NCBI GenBank assembly: GCA_001600355.1 | Contig: BCJU01000003.1 | Location: forward strand, 1,368,519-1,432,518 | From: Meira nashicola | Lineage: Eukaryota; Basidiomycota; Exobasidiomycetes; Exobasidiales; Brachybasidiaceae | Direction: 5' to 3' | DNA length: 64,000 nt | In this document: positions 20,109-30,723 of the stretch, piece by piece | Layout: every line of letters begins with the position of its first letter | How positions within the stretch are numbered: the first letter of the stretch is position 1 | Translations under genes and position numbers: made by a program | The notes under the pieces: model-generated | What the model was told of the DNA's origin: nothing | Seen by the model: the letters and a program-made list of their open reading frames with translations, nothing else | The model's database searches: none

Positions 20109-20972
20109 TTAGCATTCTGCTGCAAAATGGATCATAATCGGCACGCAGTACTTACGGTAAAGAACATCTGCAGGGCAGGAAGATTTTGAGGTTGTGTTTA
20201 CAGGTAAATATTGTCCGTGAATGAGAGGACCACGAACGTTGTAATAATACCAAACTTCGGAAAGTGTTCCTTTATAACAACCAATGTAAGGAATACCACC
20301 TTGTTTTTTAGCTAAAGCGTTTTGAATATCTGTCAATTTGTATGTTTTTGTTGAATCGGGTGTAATGCCTGCTTGAGCTAACCAATCATAAGAAGGTAAT
20401 TGTTTGAATTCATGAACGATTTGTTGAAAATAACCAACGACGGCAGCAGAAGTTTGATTAAGGAAAGGTGAAAGGTCTAATTGACATTTTGCACGTAAAG
20501 TTGAAAAACAAGTTCCATGTTTGTTATATTCATGTTCCCAGAAAGAAGGATCATTTTCATAATAAGTGCGCATATAAGCTAATAAAGAAGGATCGTATTG
20601 TTGAAGTAAAGCTTCAATTTGATCACCACTCTTTCCCGGGATACCGGATTGAGTTGTACAAAATTGTGGATAAGAACCATCACAATAATCTGGCCATAAA
20701 CCATGAATTGTGAAACTATTTGAAGGTCCAGTCGTTAAATTCCAAAATTGAGTTGCTAAAACTAAACCACTTTCTTTATTTCCCGGTACTAATGCACCAT
20801 TATAACAACATGTTCCATATGAATTTGGATCAATTGTTGAACTTGAATGACATGAAACTTGACCTATCGATCTTGCACAACTAAATCCATCAGAAGGACT
20901 TGGGAATGAATTAGGAGAAGCAATAATGAATGCTGGTAAAACAGCTGCAAGTGCGACCAAAGAGCCAAACAT
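20109..20972 (-). CDS. secreted ribonuclease T2
   Basis: This is an acid, base-nonspecific endoribonuclease of the secretory or vacuolar route. There is a signal peptide at about residues 1-19 (MFGSLVALAAVLPAFIIA). The two catalytic segments are intact: CAS I FTIHGLWPDYCDG (about 87-99, His90) and CAS II FWEHEYNKHGTC (about 144-155, with His147, Glu148 and His152). There are at least ten Cys, as in fungal T2 enzymes, and several N-glycosylation sequons (NLT, NQT, NTT). The open frame extends upstream to a TTG; the ATG at 20970-20972 places the signal peptide at the N-terminus and gives 287 aa. It is convergent with UTP12, with only 91 bp between stop codons. Confidence 0.92.
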   Translation of the reverse strand: MFGSLVALAAVLPAFIIASPNSFPSPSDGFSCARSIGQVSCHSSSTIDPNSYGTCCYNGALVPGNKESGLVLATQFWNLTTGPSNSFTIHGLWPDYCDGSYPQFCTTQSGIPGKSGDQIEALLQQYDPSLLAYMRTYYENDPSFWEHEYNKHGTCFSTLRAKCQLDLSPFLNQTSAAVVGYFQQIVHEFKQLPSYDWLAQAGITPDSTKTYKLTDIQNALAKKQGGIPYIGCYKGTLSEVWYYYNVRGPLIHGQYLPVNTTSKSSCPADVLYRKYCVPIMIHFAAEC

Positions 20973-21713
20973 TATGACAAAAAAGAAGGTTTGGAGGAGG
21001 GGATGGTGTAAGGAGTGCAAAATTCTTTCGGGGTGAATTGTGTACCTTATATCTTATCAAGCATTGCCTTGCTTTTTCTTCTAATTTCTCATGCAATTGA
21101 AAAGTACATGTTCCTGAGAAGAAGAAATAAAAAGACGGACCTACATTCATCTGCCTTTCTTGCCTGTCTCTTTTAATTCATGTTCATAGGTAGCATAGGC
21201 AAATGTTGAGAGAGAACGTGCAAAAAAGGATAATCATGCGGAAGGTAAATGTAAAAAACACATGTAACATATGCAGGTAATGCATATTTTAGCTTCTTTT
21301 CAATCAAATCTTTGCGCTAATTAAAAAAAAGTTTCAATGGCCGCCAGGTTTTTAACCCGTAGGCTACAGTACTTCTTCGGCCAATGCACTGCACAAAAAC
21401 AGTGACAGGTATCTACTTGACTGACAAGCATTTCGACTTGACAAAACACGTTGCCTGAATTTTGAATTCTTCTCTTTCTCGGCCTAGATGCCGCATATGA
21501 TCAAGAAGTACGGGAAGTTCTACTTTAAAAAGTGATCACACAAAGGCACAGATGGGTATGCATACATGTGCAGGAACAGGTGAACGTGATCATCCTGCAT
21601 GCAATCAAATCAATTTCCATTAAAATACATACATCAATTCTTCTACTGCATGGGAAAAGACAAAAATAAAATAATAATTATAGTGTGAACGAGCACAGTA
21701 CTTGTACAACAAA
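20973..21713. other. intergenic region between RNase T2 promoter and DOT1 3' end
   Basis: This is 741 bp, AT-rich, with a GC-richer patch around 21340-21400. Nothing gene-like was seen. Confidence 0.5.
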
Positions 21714-23729
21714 TCAAACTTCTTCGTCTGACTCTTCTTGAACGGCTTTCCATTGTCGCTTACGAGAGTGACTTTTGGTTGTTGCCATTTCTTGATGTTC
21801 ATCCAAGAAACGAGCAATCAATGTTCGATCAACGGTGTGTATATAATATTTTCCTCCTCCATCTGCCCAACTAACACATCCACTTGTGTACAATCTTTGA
21901 GCAACTCGCAAGATAGCCAAAGGACTTGATAATGTTCTTTCTGTTAAACGAAAATCTGGTGGTACAAAAGGTTTAAGTGAGACGATATGTGCTCCATCTT
22001 TAAGATCTAAAAATTGCAATGAAAGTTTATCGTTCGTTGGTGCTGTAAAAGCGTAATTGTTCACTAATACAACATCAGCCTTTCGTAAAACATCTCGAAC
22101 TTTTTCATCTTCTCCAAAATCTCCTTGCCATGCTTCCGTCTTTCCACTTTTTAATCCCCACATTTTCCATCTCTTTTCCGCCTCAGACACTTGCAAAGAA
22201 GCAAGTTGTGAAGGTGAGCTCATCATTTCACATCCAAATGCTTCGCTTCCCGTTTGTAAAGCGACTTGAATGAGAAGATTGCCTACACCGCTTCCTAAAT
22301 CGACAAAAACAGATTCAGAGCCTAATTGGGTTAATTGTGCAATCTCTGACATAAATCTTGGCAATAATTCTCCATAAACATTATCGCTAAAGGCCTCGTA
22401 CTTGGATAATTCGTCCACGCGAGGTGCAACCGTACGTGCATAACATTGCTCTTGAATGCAGCGCCAAATGCCTTCATCAATACCCTTTTGGCTCATAGCC
22501 TCAACATTCTCTTTGATTTTGCCGGTTTCCTTTAGAGATCGAAGTGTTGTATTGAACCTTTCAATACTTCTCAGGAACAAAGGACCATCTCTGCGATTGC
22601 GTGCTTTGGTAAAAGATCGTAGAATTGGATCAGAATCAATATCGGCACCATTTGTTGGATTAGGAGTTGATGCTGCTGTTGCATTAGCAATCATTGCTGA
22701 TCGTGCAGGCGATAATGGAACGGATTGAGATGGTCGTGTTGATAAACCGTTTTCACTGATTGCCGAAATTGTCGCTGGAGTACCTTCACGAGAGCTAACC
22801 GTAGTACTCAAAGGTGACAATACTGAACCTTCCCGTGGAGTTTGATTGTGCTGCCCATTCGATAAGAGATAGCCCGCCGCGCTGCTTGTCTCTAAGCTAT
22901 CCAAAGTACCAAACAATTCTTGTTGTTCTGGTGTCAGATAAAACTCTACAATGCAACGCACTGTACGCAAGAGATCAGAGATTGGGTCATATTCATCGCG
23001 ATCTTTGGGAACCAGTAAAACGAATTCTTCGCTACATCCGTCAGCAGGATATTCGAGTCTGACTTTAGGCTCAGGTTCTAAGCCATTGAAAAAAGTTCCG
23101 AATATTTTTCCCTGTAATAAACTTGAGCTCTGAATAGCATCGATATCATCCCGCGATGACTGTCCTGCAAATGAGTCGAAATCTATCAATTCACGAGGAA
23201 CTAGATAATGTGGAGTAACTCCGAACCTTCCCAATCGTTTATAGCAACTCGATTCATCCGCAGATGCACCACGTTTAGAGCTGCTTTTGCCATTTTTAGG
23301 TGTAGAATTACCAGAGAATAAATCGTCATCACTTTCATCATCTGAGACCGGTCGTTTAACCTTTTTCTTTTTTGGTGTACTATGTTCTCGTTTTGTTCTA
23401 TTTTCGTAAGCTTTTTTCTGTCGTATCTCTTCTTCTTCTTTTCTCTTTTTACGTTCTTTCTCTAGCCTTGCTTCTTCAATCCTTCTCCTCGTTTCTTCTG
23501 GTAAAGCATTGTGCACACGTTTCGAATCAGTACTTGAAGGAGCGGAATGACTGTTCGGTAGCCCAGGTCTAGCTGCTGGTGTAGTTGTACGCTTTACTGT
23601 TTTTACAGTTATTCCACCCAATGGTTTGCGCATTACAGGCTTGATGCTAGATCCATTTGTTGTTTTGCCATTTGTTGTATTTGCAGAGGTAGTACCATGA
23701 CCATTGCTGGTCACATTTGTACCATTCAT
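21714..23729 (-). CDS. DOT1: histone H3 lysine-79 methyltransferase Dot1
   Basis: Non-SET SAM-dependent methyltransferase acting on nucleosomal H3K79. The catalytic domain occupies about residues 370-660. It has the SAM-binding motif VDLGSGVGNLLIQVAL (about 472), an acidic FGCEMM next to it, and VVLVNNYAFTAPTND (about 558), the family's NNF/YAF motif. HIVSLKPFVPP and a final strand with WADGGGKYYIHTVDR follow. The N-terminal 180 residues are basic and disordered, with Lys/Arg-rich runs (RTKREHSTPKKKKVKR) expected to contact DNA or ubiquitinated nucleosomes. The ATG at 23727-23729 gives 671 aa; the TTG further upstream is ignored. No intron is visible. Confidence 0.93.
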   Translation of the reverse strand: MNGTNVTSNGHGTTSANTTNGKTTNGSSIKPVMRKPLGGITVKTVKRTTTPAARPGLPNSHSAPSSTDSKRVHNALPEETRRRIEEARLEKERKKRKEEEEIRQKKAYENRTKREHSTPKKKKVKRPVSDDESDDDLFSGNSTPKNGKSSSKRGASADESSCYKRLGRFGVTPHYLVPRELIDFDSFAGQSSRDDIDAIQSSSLLQGKIFGTFFNGLEPEPKVRLEYPADGCSEEFVLLVPKDRDEYDPISDLLRTVRCIVEFYLTPEQQELFGTLDSLETSSAAGYLLSNGQHNQTPREGSVLSPLSTTVSSREGTPATISAISENGLSTRPSQSVPLSPARSAMIANATAASTPNPTNGADIDSDPILRSFTKARNRRDGPLFLRSIERFNTTLRSLKETGKIKENVEAMSQKGIDEGIWRCIQEQCYARTVAPRVDELSKYEAFSDNVYGELLPRFMSEIAQLTQLGSESVFVDLGSGVGNLLIQVALQTGSEAFGCEMMSSPSQLASLQVSEAEKRWKMWGLKSGKTEAWQGDFGEDEKVRDVLRKADVVLVNNYAFTAPTNDKLSLQFLDLKDGAHIVSLKPFVPPDFRLTERTLSSPLAILRVAQRLYTSGCVSWADGGGKYYIHTVDRTLIARFLDEHQEMATTKSHSRKRQWKAVQEESDEEV

Positions 23730-24185
23730 AGCCGCTATAATAATATATATATCCCCTTCCAATTGTACCCTGACTCAATTAAGAGACATAATCCTGCTAT
23801 CGTCACAATAATAACAAAGAATGAAGTAGGAATGATGATGATGGTAAGCGCATCTTTTCTCATTCATCTCAAACTTCTATTTTTGTAGCAACATTTCGGA
23901 GACTCGTGTGAGCAGGCAGTGCCGTGCAGTGCGGTGAATGACAAACCACTTTCCCGGTCTAGGCGCAGCGCACGCGTTCTGTGACGTAAAAGGATTTGTA
24001 TTCAAAAAGGCGTGTGTATTTGTGTGAAATACAAAAAGTTGTAATCACAAAAATTGTATTCTTAACTTCCGTGTCCCGCTTAGAGGAATTATTTTTCATC
24101 ATTATTAAATCCTTTGTTTCTTGTTTGTCGCCATCAAAATCATAGCGCCAACATTCGATTGTCTGTTTTCGTTTAGAAGAAGAGC
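23730..24185. other. divergent promoter of DOT1 and PAM16
   Basis: A GC-rich island at about 23905-23985 contains repeated GTGCAGTG/GCGCACGCG-type words between AT-rich flanks. No gene was seen. Confidence 0.5.
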
Positions 24186-24748
24186 ATGGTAAGTGTTTAC
24201 TTATGATAGTATTTGGTTGTGCTTTATAGAATACTGATTGATTCATATCCTTTTTCACACAGTCGGTACCAAGGCTTTTAGCTCAAGTCCTTTTCTTAGG
24301 CTCGCAAATTGTTGGAAAGGCATTTGTAGAAGCAGGAAGGCAAGCTGTTCGTAATGCTAGAGCTGGAAGAGTTGAAGCAGGTACTGCTGGAATGGCAGGA
24401 AATACATCAACAGGCAATAATATAACAGATGGACTAACGAGAGCGCATAGGATGACATTAGATGAAGCAAGAATGATTTTAAATTTGAAAACGGCAGGTG
24501 AAACAGAAAAAGAAGCATTACTAAAGAATTACGAACATCTTTTCGCAACAAATGCTCCACCTGCACCTAAAGGTAAGTCAGGAGGAGGTAGTGGAAGCTT
24601 TTATGTTCAATCCAAAATCGTTCGTGCTCGTGAAAGATTAGAAGCAGAATGGAAAGAAGCAGCAAAGATTGCTGAACAAAGAAATTCGGCTCCTGAACAA
24701 CCAAAACAAGGAGGGAACGATGGCTCTGGACCTTCAGCGCCTCAATAA
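24186..24748 (+). CDS. PAM16: mitochondrial import motor subunit Pam16 (Tim16)
   Basis: J-like protein that controls Pam18 at the TIM23 import motor on the matrix side of the inner membrane. Exon 1 is just the start codon (24186-24188), followed directly by a GTAAGT donor; exon 2 is 24263-24748. Joining them gives MSVPRLLAQVLFLGSQIVGK, the family's N-terminal membrane-associated segment. Then come MTLDEARMILNL, NYEHLF and GSFYVQSKIVRARERLEAEW, the degenerate J domain that lacks the HPD motif, as expected for Pam16. Total 162 aa. Taking only the open frame from an internal ATG at 24392 would lose the conserved N-terminus. Its stop lies 185 bp from the convergent MRPS16. Confidence 0.92.
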
Positions 24749-24933
24749 AGAATGGTATCTCTCAATCATACTCCCATCCTTGGATAAATTCTCCATCTGT
24801 ACTCTATCCGTATTGCACACTCTTACGATTTCTCAACAATCACAACTCTAGACTCTGTACTAAAAGAAGCTCTATCCTGAAATTAAAAAGTAATTGATAT
24901 CATAATTGTACAAATGTATGCTTTACAAGGTCT

Positions 24934-25617
24934 TCATGTAGCGGTCGGTTGTCCGGTAGATTGAGAAGCAGCTGATGCGTCGCTCGAAAGTGTTGTTTTT
25001 AATTGAGTAGATTCTGGTGTAGTGGCGGAGTCAGTGGCTTTTAACGAAGGCTTCCTTTCTTTTTCTGCAGAACTCTGTCCCTTCCCAGCAACTGATCCCA
25101 TCAATAAAGAATCTATACTCGGAGGCTGATACATTCCCTTGTACCATTTTCCCTTTGGAATTAGACCGGCCTAAAAAAAGGATGGATGACAAGATGGAAA
25201 AGTCAGCAGAACTGTACATACATTAGATAAATTCATATCACTCACCCTATCCAGAAGTCTTGCGACCGGTTTACTGGGCTGAGCTCCTACACCTAACCAA
25301 TAATGAATCCTTTCTACGTTCCATTCGATTCGTTTCTCTAATTTTGTTGAATCGAATTTCTCTAATCCAGAAGTGAGGATAGGTTTATTCAAATCTGATT
25401 TACGATAAGAAGATGAAGCTGAAGATGAAGAAACACCTACTTGTTGCCATGCTTGAACGGGTTGATTAGAATTCTCTTTTGGTCTTGGAATCGGATCGTA
25501 TTCTCCTAATTTTTCGATTGGTCTTGCATCACGAGCTGCTTTATCGCGAATGGCTACTAAATGATAAAATGGATTATTTCTCGTTCCATGTCTTGCTAAA
25601 CGAATTCTGACAACCAT
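24934..25617 (-). CDS. MRPS16: mitochondrial ribosomal protein bS16m
   Basis: Small-subunit mitoribosomal protein. The exons are 25246-25617 and 24934-25170, with a GTGAGT donor, TAG acceptor and a 75-bp intron. The N-terminus VVRIRLARHGTRNNPFYHLV and RDARPIEKLGEYDP are the S16 core. Splicing joins ARLLDR to AGLIPKGKWYKG, restoring the family's usual RLL-x-R-AGL ending. A disordered Ser/Thr-rich tail of about 55 residues follows, not needed in bacteria. There is also a Ser-rich insertion at about residues 55-75 within the S16 domain. 202 aa in all. Confidence 0.92.
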
Positions 25618-25910
25618 GATGAAGAAAAGGTTATCGATACGATAAAAGTCGCTTGTGATGGAGAAAGAAGAATGTCATGCATGCTTCTCATTCATTTTCC
25701 TTTCTCTAACGCGCATTTATTTTTTTGGTCACCTCACGTGGTCCTTCGCGCTAGGTGTCCATTTTGTATTTCAGTTGCTCCAACCCCAGAGTCAGGATTA
25801 TACCTCCACCAACTAGACTACATGCATTCATTCATTTTGGTCCATATCAATTGATGGTCTTGAACTCGATCATGTTCCAATGGATTTACCCATAAGTTGA
25901 AGTGCTTAAG

Positions 25911-27224
25911 ATGGCACTAGTCAGCCAACAGGCCAATTTTCCGCTGCAAGATTTACCGTATGAATTACAAGAAGTCATTCTTCGGATAGCATTTGAAGAT
26001 TCGACCATTTCACGACTGGCATTACTGACGACATGCAAACTTTTCAAAAAAATCACATTAACAAAACTTTATTCAGATATTGAGATTTGTTCAATTCGAC
26101 AATGCTTAAAATTTTTAGATGAAAAATCAAGTGCAAAAATATATGCTCCTTCGCATACTCGCGATTTCACCTTTACACTTATTGGAGTTCCGGGTGGATC
26201 GACAAGAGGTGGAAGAGAAAGTGCACCTAGCTCACCAAATCTTGAGGGAAAGAAGATAGATCATAACTTACGTGGTAACGATCGATTATTATTAGCATCT
26301 CGTGCTGTTCTTCTTTGTCCTTTGATTGAAAAATGTACTTTTGAAATGTTTGGAGTTCGACATTCATCTTTACTAACTTCTTCAGAATATTTAGATGAAG
26401 AAGCAAATACCTTTAAAACAGCTTTAGCAAGTCTTAAACATCTCAAATCATTCGCTTGGATCACTCCAAGAGTCAATCATAACTTTGTTGGAGTTAGCGT
26501 TGCAGTTGTAGATTTGGCAATCTCTCCTTTAGTCGAAGGTTTACAGGCAGCTGCTACTGATATTGATGATTCAGGTAGACGAATCTCGCTTGAAAGAGGA
26601 AGTTTGGCAAGATTCACACACCCTCTTCAACAAATCACTTTACATCATTGCATTTTTCCAACAACTGCATATTCCAACGAATCTCTTTTTCTTCTCTTTG
26701 CACAATCGCATCCCGATGATGAGGATTGGTTATTATTTCCTCAACTTCAAAAAGTTATCATTCGAACGGCAAATAATGTAGATCCAAAAGCAGTTGCATT
26801 TTTAGCATTGATCTGGCAATTAAGGTTAGATACTATAATGATCGAATCTCATCCTCCAACAATTATACATCAACTTAATCATCAAAACGCAGCAACAGAT
26901 CCAAAGATTATTTTGTCGGATACATTCGTCAATAGTATATGGGGGCCTCGTGTTACTGAAAATTTGATCAGCCTGCATTTGGAGAACTTTCTTATGTCCG
27001 TCAAACAGCCAAACAGCTCAGAACAGCCTTCCTCAAACCCGCTCATTCGAGCTCTAGAAGAGAGCGCCAACTCACAACCTACTTTGAGCGAAAGGTGGCA
27101 GATAAGACTACAAAAATTACAAGACTGGCAAAAGAAGGAAATCCTTCTTCGGGCTCGTGAAAGAGTAGTCATCTCAAGTGTCGCTGATGCGATCGCTGGA
27201 GCTGAAGTCCAACCTCAAAAATAG
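25911..27224 (+). CDS. F-box-like protein
   Basis: The protein has 437 aa. The N-terminal segment PLQDLPYELQEVILRIAFED, followed by LALLTTCKLFKKITLTKLY, has the F-box pattern (LPxEL...I, then a Leu/Cys helix). This suggests a Skp1-binding substrate adaptor of an SCF ubiquitin ligase. The remainder has leucine-spaced strands and helices such as KHLKSFAWITP and LQQITLHHCIF. It lacks regular LRR or WD repeats, as is common for fungal F-box proteins of unknown target. I start at the ATG at 25911, not the in-frame GTG 9 nt upstream. No partner can be inferred from position. Confidence 0.7.
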   Translation: MALVSQQANFPLQDLPYELQEVILRIAFEDSTISRLALLTTCKLFKKITLTKLYSDIEICSIRQCLKFLDEKSSAKIYAPSHTRDFTFTLIGVPGGSTRGGRESAPSSPNLEGKKIDHNLRGNDRLLLASRAVLLCPLIEKCTFEMFGVRHSSLLTSSEYLDEEANTFKTALASLKHLKSFAWITPRVNHNFVGVSVAVVDLAISPLVEGLQAAATDIDDSGRRISLERGSLARFTHPLQQITLHHCIFPTTAYSNESLFLLFAQSHPDDEDWLLFPQLQKVIIRTANNVDPKAVAFLALIWQLRLDTIMIESHPPTIIHQLNHQNAATDPKIILSDTFVNSIWGPRVTENLISLHLENFLMSVKQPNSSEQPSSNPLIRALEESANSQPTLSERWQIRLQKLQDWQKKEILLRARERVVISSVADAIAGAEVQPQK

Positions 27225-27281
27225 ATAAACCAAGACAAGGAATGTTTTTAATCACTTTTCATTGTATTTCTATAAATTCTA

Positions 27282-29075
27282 TCATGCCTTACGTTCTTGT
27301 TCAGTTGCCTTTTGAACGATTCCACTTGCTCCTTCTTCTATCTTTTCTCTTCGCACTTTGAATCCTTTCTTTGCCAAAGCACTTTTTACCTCTTCTATTC
27401 CTACCTCTTTTCTATGAAAGATTCCTGCAGCTAATGCAGCTTCAACGGATGACGGTTCGGCTTTTTCCGAAAGTGGCTTGGCGGCAAAGATCTCTTCAAA
27501 GTGTTGAGCCGATCCAGCGCCTGAACTTGCAACGACTGGAATAGAAACGCTTGAACGTACAAGATCGATTAATTGACGATCAAATCCTTTCGATTGTCCA
27601 TCTTGATCGATACTGTTGACAAGAATTTCTCCTGCTCCCAGTCTTTCTACTCCTTTGGCAAGCTGAACAACATCTACATCACGATCTTCTCTGCCACCTT
27701 TAATAGTACATCGATACCACCACTTCTTGCCGTCATAACGAGAGCCTTTTTCACCTTCTATAACACAAGCACGGTGAGACAGGTCCACTTCATCATCCTT
27801 TTCCAAGTATACACGACGAGGATCTATCGAAACAACAACAGCTTGTTTACCGTACGCTTTGCTGATTTCTTCGATTCCCGTCTTTCCTGTCAAATTTTCT
27901 TCTTTGACTTGTGCAACATCTTTACTACCAGCACGTTGTAAAAGCTCTTCAACTGCTAAGACAGCTTCTGATCCGATACTGACCTTATCCGCACCTGCAC
28001 GGAAGTATTCATCAGCAACCTCTTTGGCGGAATGTTTAGTTCCATCAGGATCAACGCTATCCTTTATTCCACCTCCGATCGTAAGTGGTACAAAGATGCT
28101 CTCGGCAGCACTGCTTAAAACTGATAGCATAGGTTGATCTTGCAATGGACAAGATCGGAATGACGTGATATTTAGAAAAACGATTTCATCTGCTCCTTCG
28201 AGATAATAACGTAAAGCTAGGTCAACAGGCTTGCCGAGATTGCGTACTTGACCACCTACTTCCGTTGCTTCTTCTTTTTCACGTACATCATACGATTCAC
28301 CCTTTGTTACCACCAAGTCCCCATCATCATTACTGCGAACATCCAAGCATGCTACCACACGTTTCGTAAGACCGTCAGCTTGTGCTGGTTTTGCAGCCTG
28401 AGCGGGTTCCACAATCCATTGATCGTCCTTCACTTCTGATTCCTCACTTAGCCAAGCAAGTAGGACTTCCAAGCCAGCACGACCACTCTTTTCGGGGTGA
28501 AACTGTGTCGCATACACATTCCCTCTTCGTACACTGGATAGAAAGACTTCATCTCCATATTGTGTTGTAGTTAAAGCCCAGTCTTTATGCTTTTCGACAT
28601 CAAATGATGCACGATAAGAATGTACAAAGTAAAAATGTTGACCAGATTCGTAACCAAATTGTTTTGTTGATGTCCTTACTGGATTCGCTTCATTCCATCC
28701 CATTTGAGGAACGGATTTGATGGCACCTGTGCTTGTAGAGGGACCAGCATCGAATCTGTCCACTTCGCCCGGAACAATTCCTAGACCGGGCACATTTGGC
28801 GCTTCTGTAGATGATTCAAAAAGAGTTTGCATACCAATACAAATACCCATATATGGCTTTCCCGATGCTATGAATTCTTTTAAAGGTTGAGAATATCCTT
28901 GCCTGTTTAATGATTCCATTGCCGGACCAAAAGCGCCCACTCCAGGAAAGATCAGCTTATCGGCTTTTTGAATATCAGCTGGTGATTTTACCCACTCAAA
29001 ATCATATCCAAGCTTTCTAATAGAGTTTGCCAAACTCCGAACGTTGCCGGCACCATAATCCAGCATATATAACAT
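27282..29075 (-). CDS. HIS7: imidazole glycerol phosphate synthase (fused HisH-HisF)
   Basis: Bifunctional enzyme of histidine biosynthesis: glutamine amidotransferase plus cyclase, giving imidazole glycerol phosphate and AICAR. Residues 1-205 form the class I amidotransferase with nucleophile Cys79 in YMGICIGMQ and the His193/Glu195 pair in QFHPEKSG. From about 235 the HisF barrel follows, with KRVVACLDVR, GADEIVFLNITS, VSIDPRRVYL, and GAGEILVNSIDQDGQSKGFD near the end. The fungal-specific acidic linker and insertions bring it to 597 aa, close to the yeast protein. The ATG at 29073-29075 is used; another ATG lies three codons on. It converges on the F-box gene with only 57 bp between stops. 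Confidence 0.96.
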   Translation of the reverse strand: MLYMLDYGAGNVRSLANSIRKLGYDFEWVKSPADIQKADKLIFPGVGAFGPAMESLNRQGYSQPLKEFIASGKPYMGICIGMQTLFESSTEAPNVPGLGIVPGEVDRFDAGPSTSTGAIKSVPQMGWNEANPVRTSTKQFGYESGQHFYFVHSYRASFDVEKHKDWALTTTQYGDEVFLSSVRRGNVYATQFHPEKSGRAGLEVLLAWLSEESEVKDDQWIVEPAQAAKPAQADGLTKRVVACLDVRSNDDGDLVVTKGESYDVREKEEATEVGGQVRNLGKPVDLALRYYLEGADEIVFLNITSFRSCPLQDQPMLSVLSSAAESIFVPLTIGGGIKDSVDPDGTKHSAKEVADEYFRAGADKVSIGSEAVLAVEELLQRAGSKDVAQVKEENLTGKTGIEEISKAYGKQAVVVSIDPRRVYLEKDDEVDLSHRACVIEGEKGSRYDGKKWWYRCTIKGGREDRDVDVVQLAKGVERLGAGEILVNSIDQDGQSKGFDRQLIDLVRSSVSIPVVASSGAGSAQHFEEIFAAKPLSEKAEPSSVEAALAAGIFHRKEVGIEEVKSALAKKGFKVRREKIEEGASGIVQKATEQERKA

Positions 29076-29550
29076 GATGTAGAATATTCGTGTTGGAATA
29101 TGTGTGTAAGAATGTTGGAAGAATGAAATGCTAAATCTTTAGTACTTTTTTTTATCTTTCGGGCACTGCACAGGGTGCGCCGGGGCACAGTCAATTAATT
29201 TTTTGGATCCTCTGTGACTAGGCGCGCTTGTAGAAACCTGAAGAACAGCGCACGCAGTGCACGCACGCTCAAGCCCAAGGGCCCAACCAAAAGAGCCCTA
29301 TCCAAAGATAGTGTAGTGTGTATAGTAGTGTGAGTACTTCGAGTGGATGAACGCAAAGTGGAGCCAATTTCACTCGCCATCTATCTTCTGCACTTTACAC
29401 ATTCATCTCTGAGCACAATTCACTAGTGATCATATCTTCCTTCGCTATCATTTCACGTCACTCCACGTCGCTACTTTAACTTTAGGCCACTCAGCAATCA
29501 CAGTGCATCTACAGATCAACAACCAAACGCCATCCATATAATCGTTCAAG
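29076..29550. other. divergent promoter of HIS7 and 6-phosphogluconolactonase
   Basis: A GC-rich island at about 29165-29300 contains repeated GTGCGC, GCACGC and GTGCACGC words. It is flanked by a leader with repeated CACGTC/CACTCA. No Gcn4 site is obvious. No gene was seen. Confidence 0.5.
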
Positions 29551-30357
29551 ATGCCTCCAATGGCGCCCGATGCACCTTCTCAAAAGCCAGCAGAGCCAAT
29601 TTTGCATTCTTTTCCATCAGGAGATGATTTATCACAAGCATTGGCAGATTTTGTGATTAAAGCACAAAATGAAGCAATCGATCGTAGAAATAAATTCACT
29701 TTAGCAACTTCAGGCGGTAGTTTACCAAAAATTTTGGCTAAATTTTTGGTTAACCGAACGGATGATGCAGTCCGTTGGGATAAATGGCAAATCTTTTTTG
29801 CTGATGAACGTTTAGTACCTTTGGATCATGAAGATTCAAATTATGCACTTTGCGATAAAGAATTTTTCTCTAAAACGCCTTTGAAACCAGCTCAAATTCA
29901 CAAAATCGATGAGAAATTATTGGACGATTCGGAAGAATTGAGTGATGAGTACGAGAAACAATTGGCAGAAGCATTTGCAGGAAAAGAATCAGTCAGACTT
30001 CCTGTGTTTGATTTAATCTTGTTGGGAATGGGACCCGACGGACATACATGTTCCCTTTTCCCTGGTCATGAATTGTTAAAGGAAAGAAGCCGATGGGTCG
30101 CACCAATCGAAGATTCACCAAAACCACCACCAAGAAGAATCACACTCACTCTTCCCGTCTTGAACAAGGCACATCGAATCGCATTCTGCTTAACTGGTGA
30201 AGGCAAGCAAGAGATGTTGTCCAAAGCATTGGATCAACCCGAATTGGGTCTCCCAGCCAGCCTTGTCCGTCCAACACCACCGGGAGATGTATACTTCCTA
30301 ACAGACGACGCTGCCAGCAAGACGGTCAAGTATCCCAGAACAGAATTCAAGTTGTAA
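29551..30357 (+). CDS. 6-phosphogluconolactonase
   Basis: Hydrolyses 6-phosphogluconolactone, the second step of the oxidative pentose phosphate pathway, in the cytosol. Family motifs in order: TLATSGGSLPK (phosphate-binding loop), WQIFFADERLVPLDHEDSNY, and FDLILLGMGPDGHTCSLFPG (active-site Asp/His). Then come PPRRITLTLPVLNKAHRIAF and the C-terminal PPGDVYFLTDDAAS. The 268-aa length is normal for the family (yeast Sol3/Sol4 type). There is no targeting peptide and there are no introns; the ATG is at 29551. Confidence 0.96.
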   Translation: MPPMAPDAPSQKPAEPILHSFPSGDDLSQALADFVIKAQNEAIDRRNKFTLATSGGSLPKILAKFLVNRTDDAVRWDKWQIFFADERLVPLDHEDSNYALCDKEFFSKTPLKPAQIHKIDEKLLDDSEELSDEYEKQLAEAFAGKESVRLPVFDLILLGMGPDGHTCSLFPGHELLKERSRWVAPIEDSPKPPPRRITLTLPVLNKAHRIAFCLTGEGKQEMLSKALDQPELGLPASLVRPTPPGDVYFLTDDAASKTVKYPRTEFKL

Positions 30358-30723
30358 TTAAGTGCGAAAAGGGCCGAGGGTGTTTCTTTCGATACCTTTC
30401 CCTCCTTCTATGTGCTTACTCTATCCAAAGACGAAAAGCCAAGGAATACCCACAATAGTACTCACTCTACTGTAGTATGCTTTACGTACAAATCTGTAAA
30501 TAGAATTCATCCCGCCAGATTTGACGTTTGATCTTAAAATACTTGTGTGAAGATTGTCAAAATATGAGAAAATATGGATATTCATTATTGATGATGACCA
30601 AAAAAAAGGAAAAGAATCATAACAGGAAGCAGCCTACAAGGCCATAAAGGGAAGAGGGAAACGTGTAATACTGACTAATAACACTCATAAAGACCGAGAA
30701 ATGAAAATCAAAAAAAGAGGTCA
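30358..30723. other. convergent 3' region between 6-phosphogluconolactonase and septin genes
   Basis: 366 bp of UTR-like, AT-rich sequence. Nothing else was seen. Confidence 0.5.
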
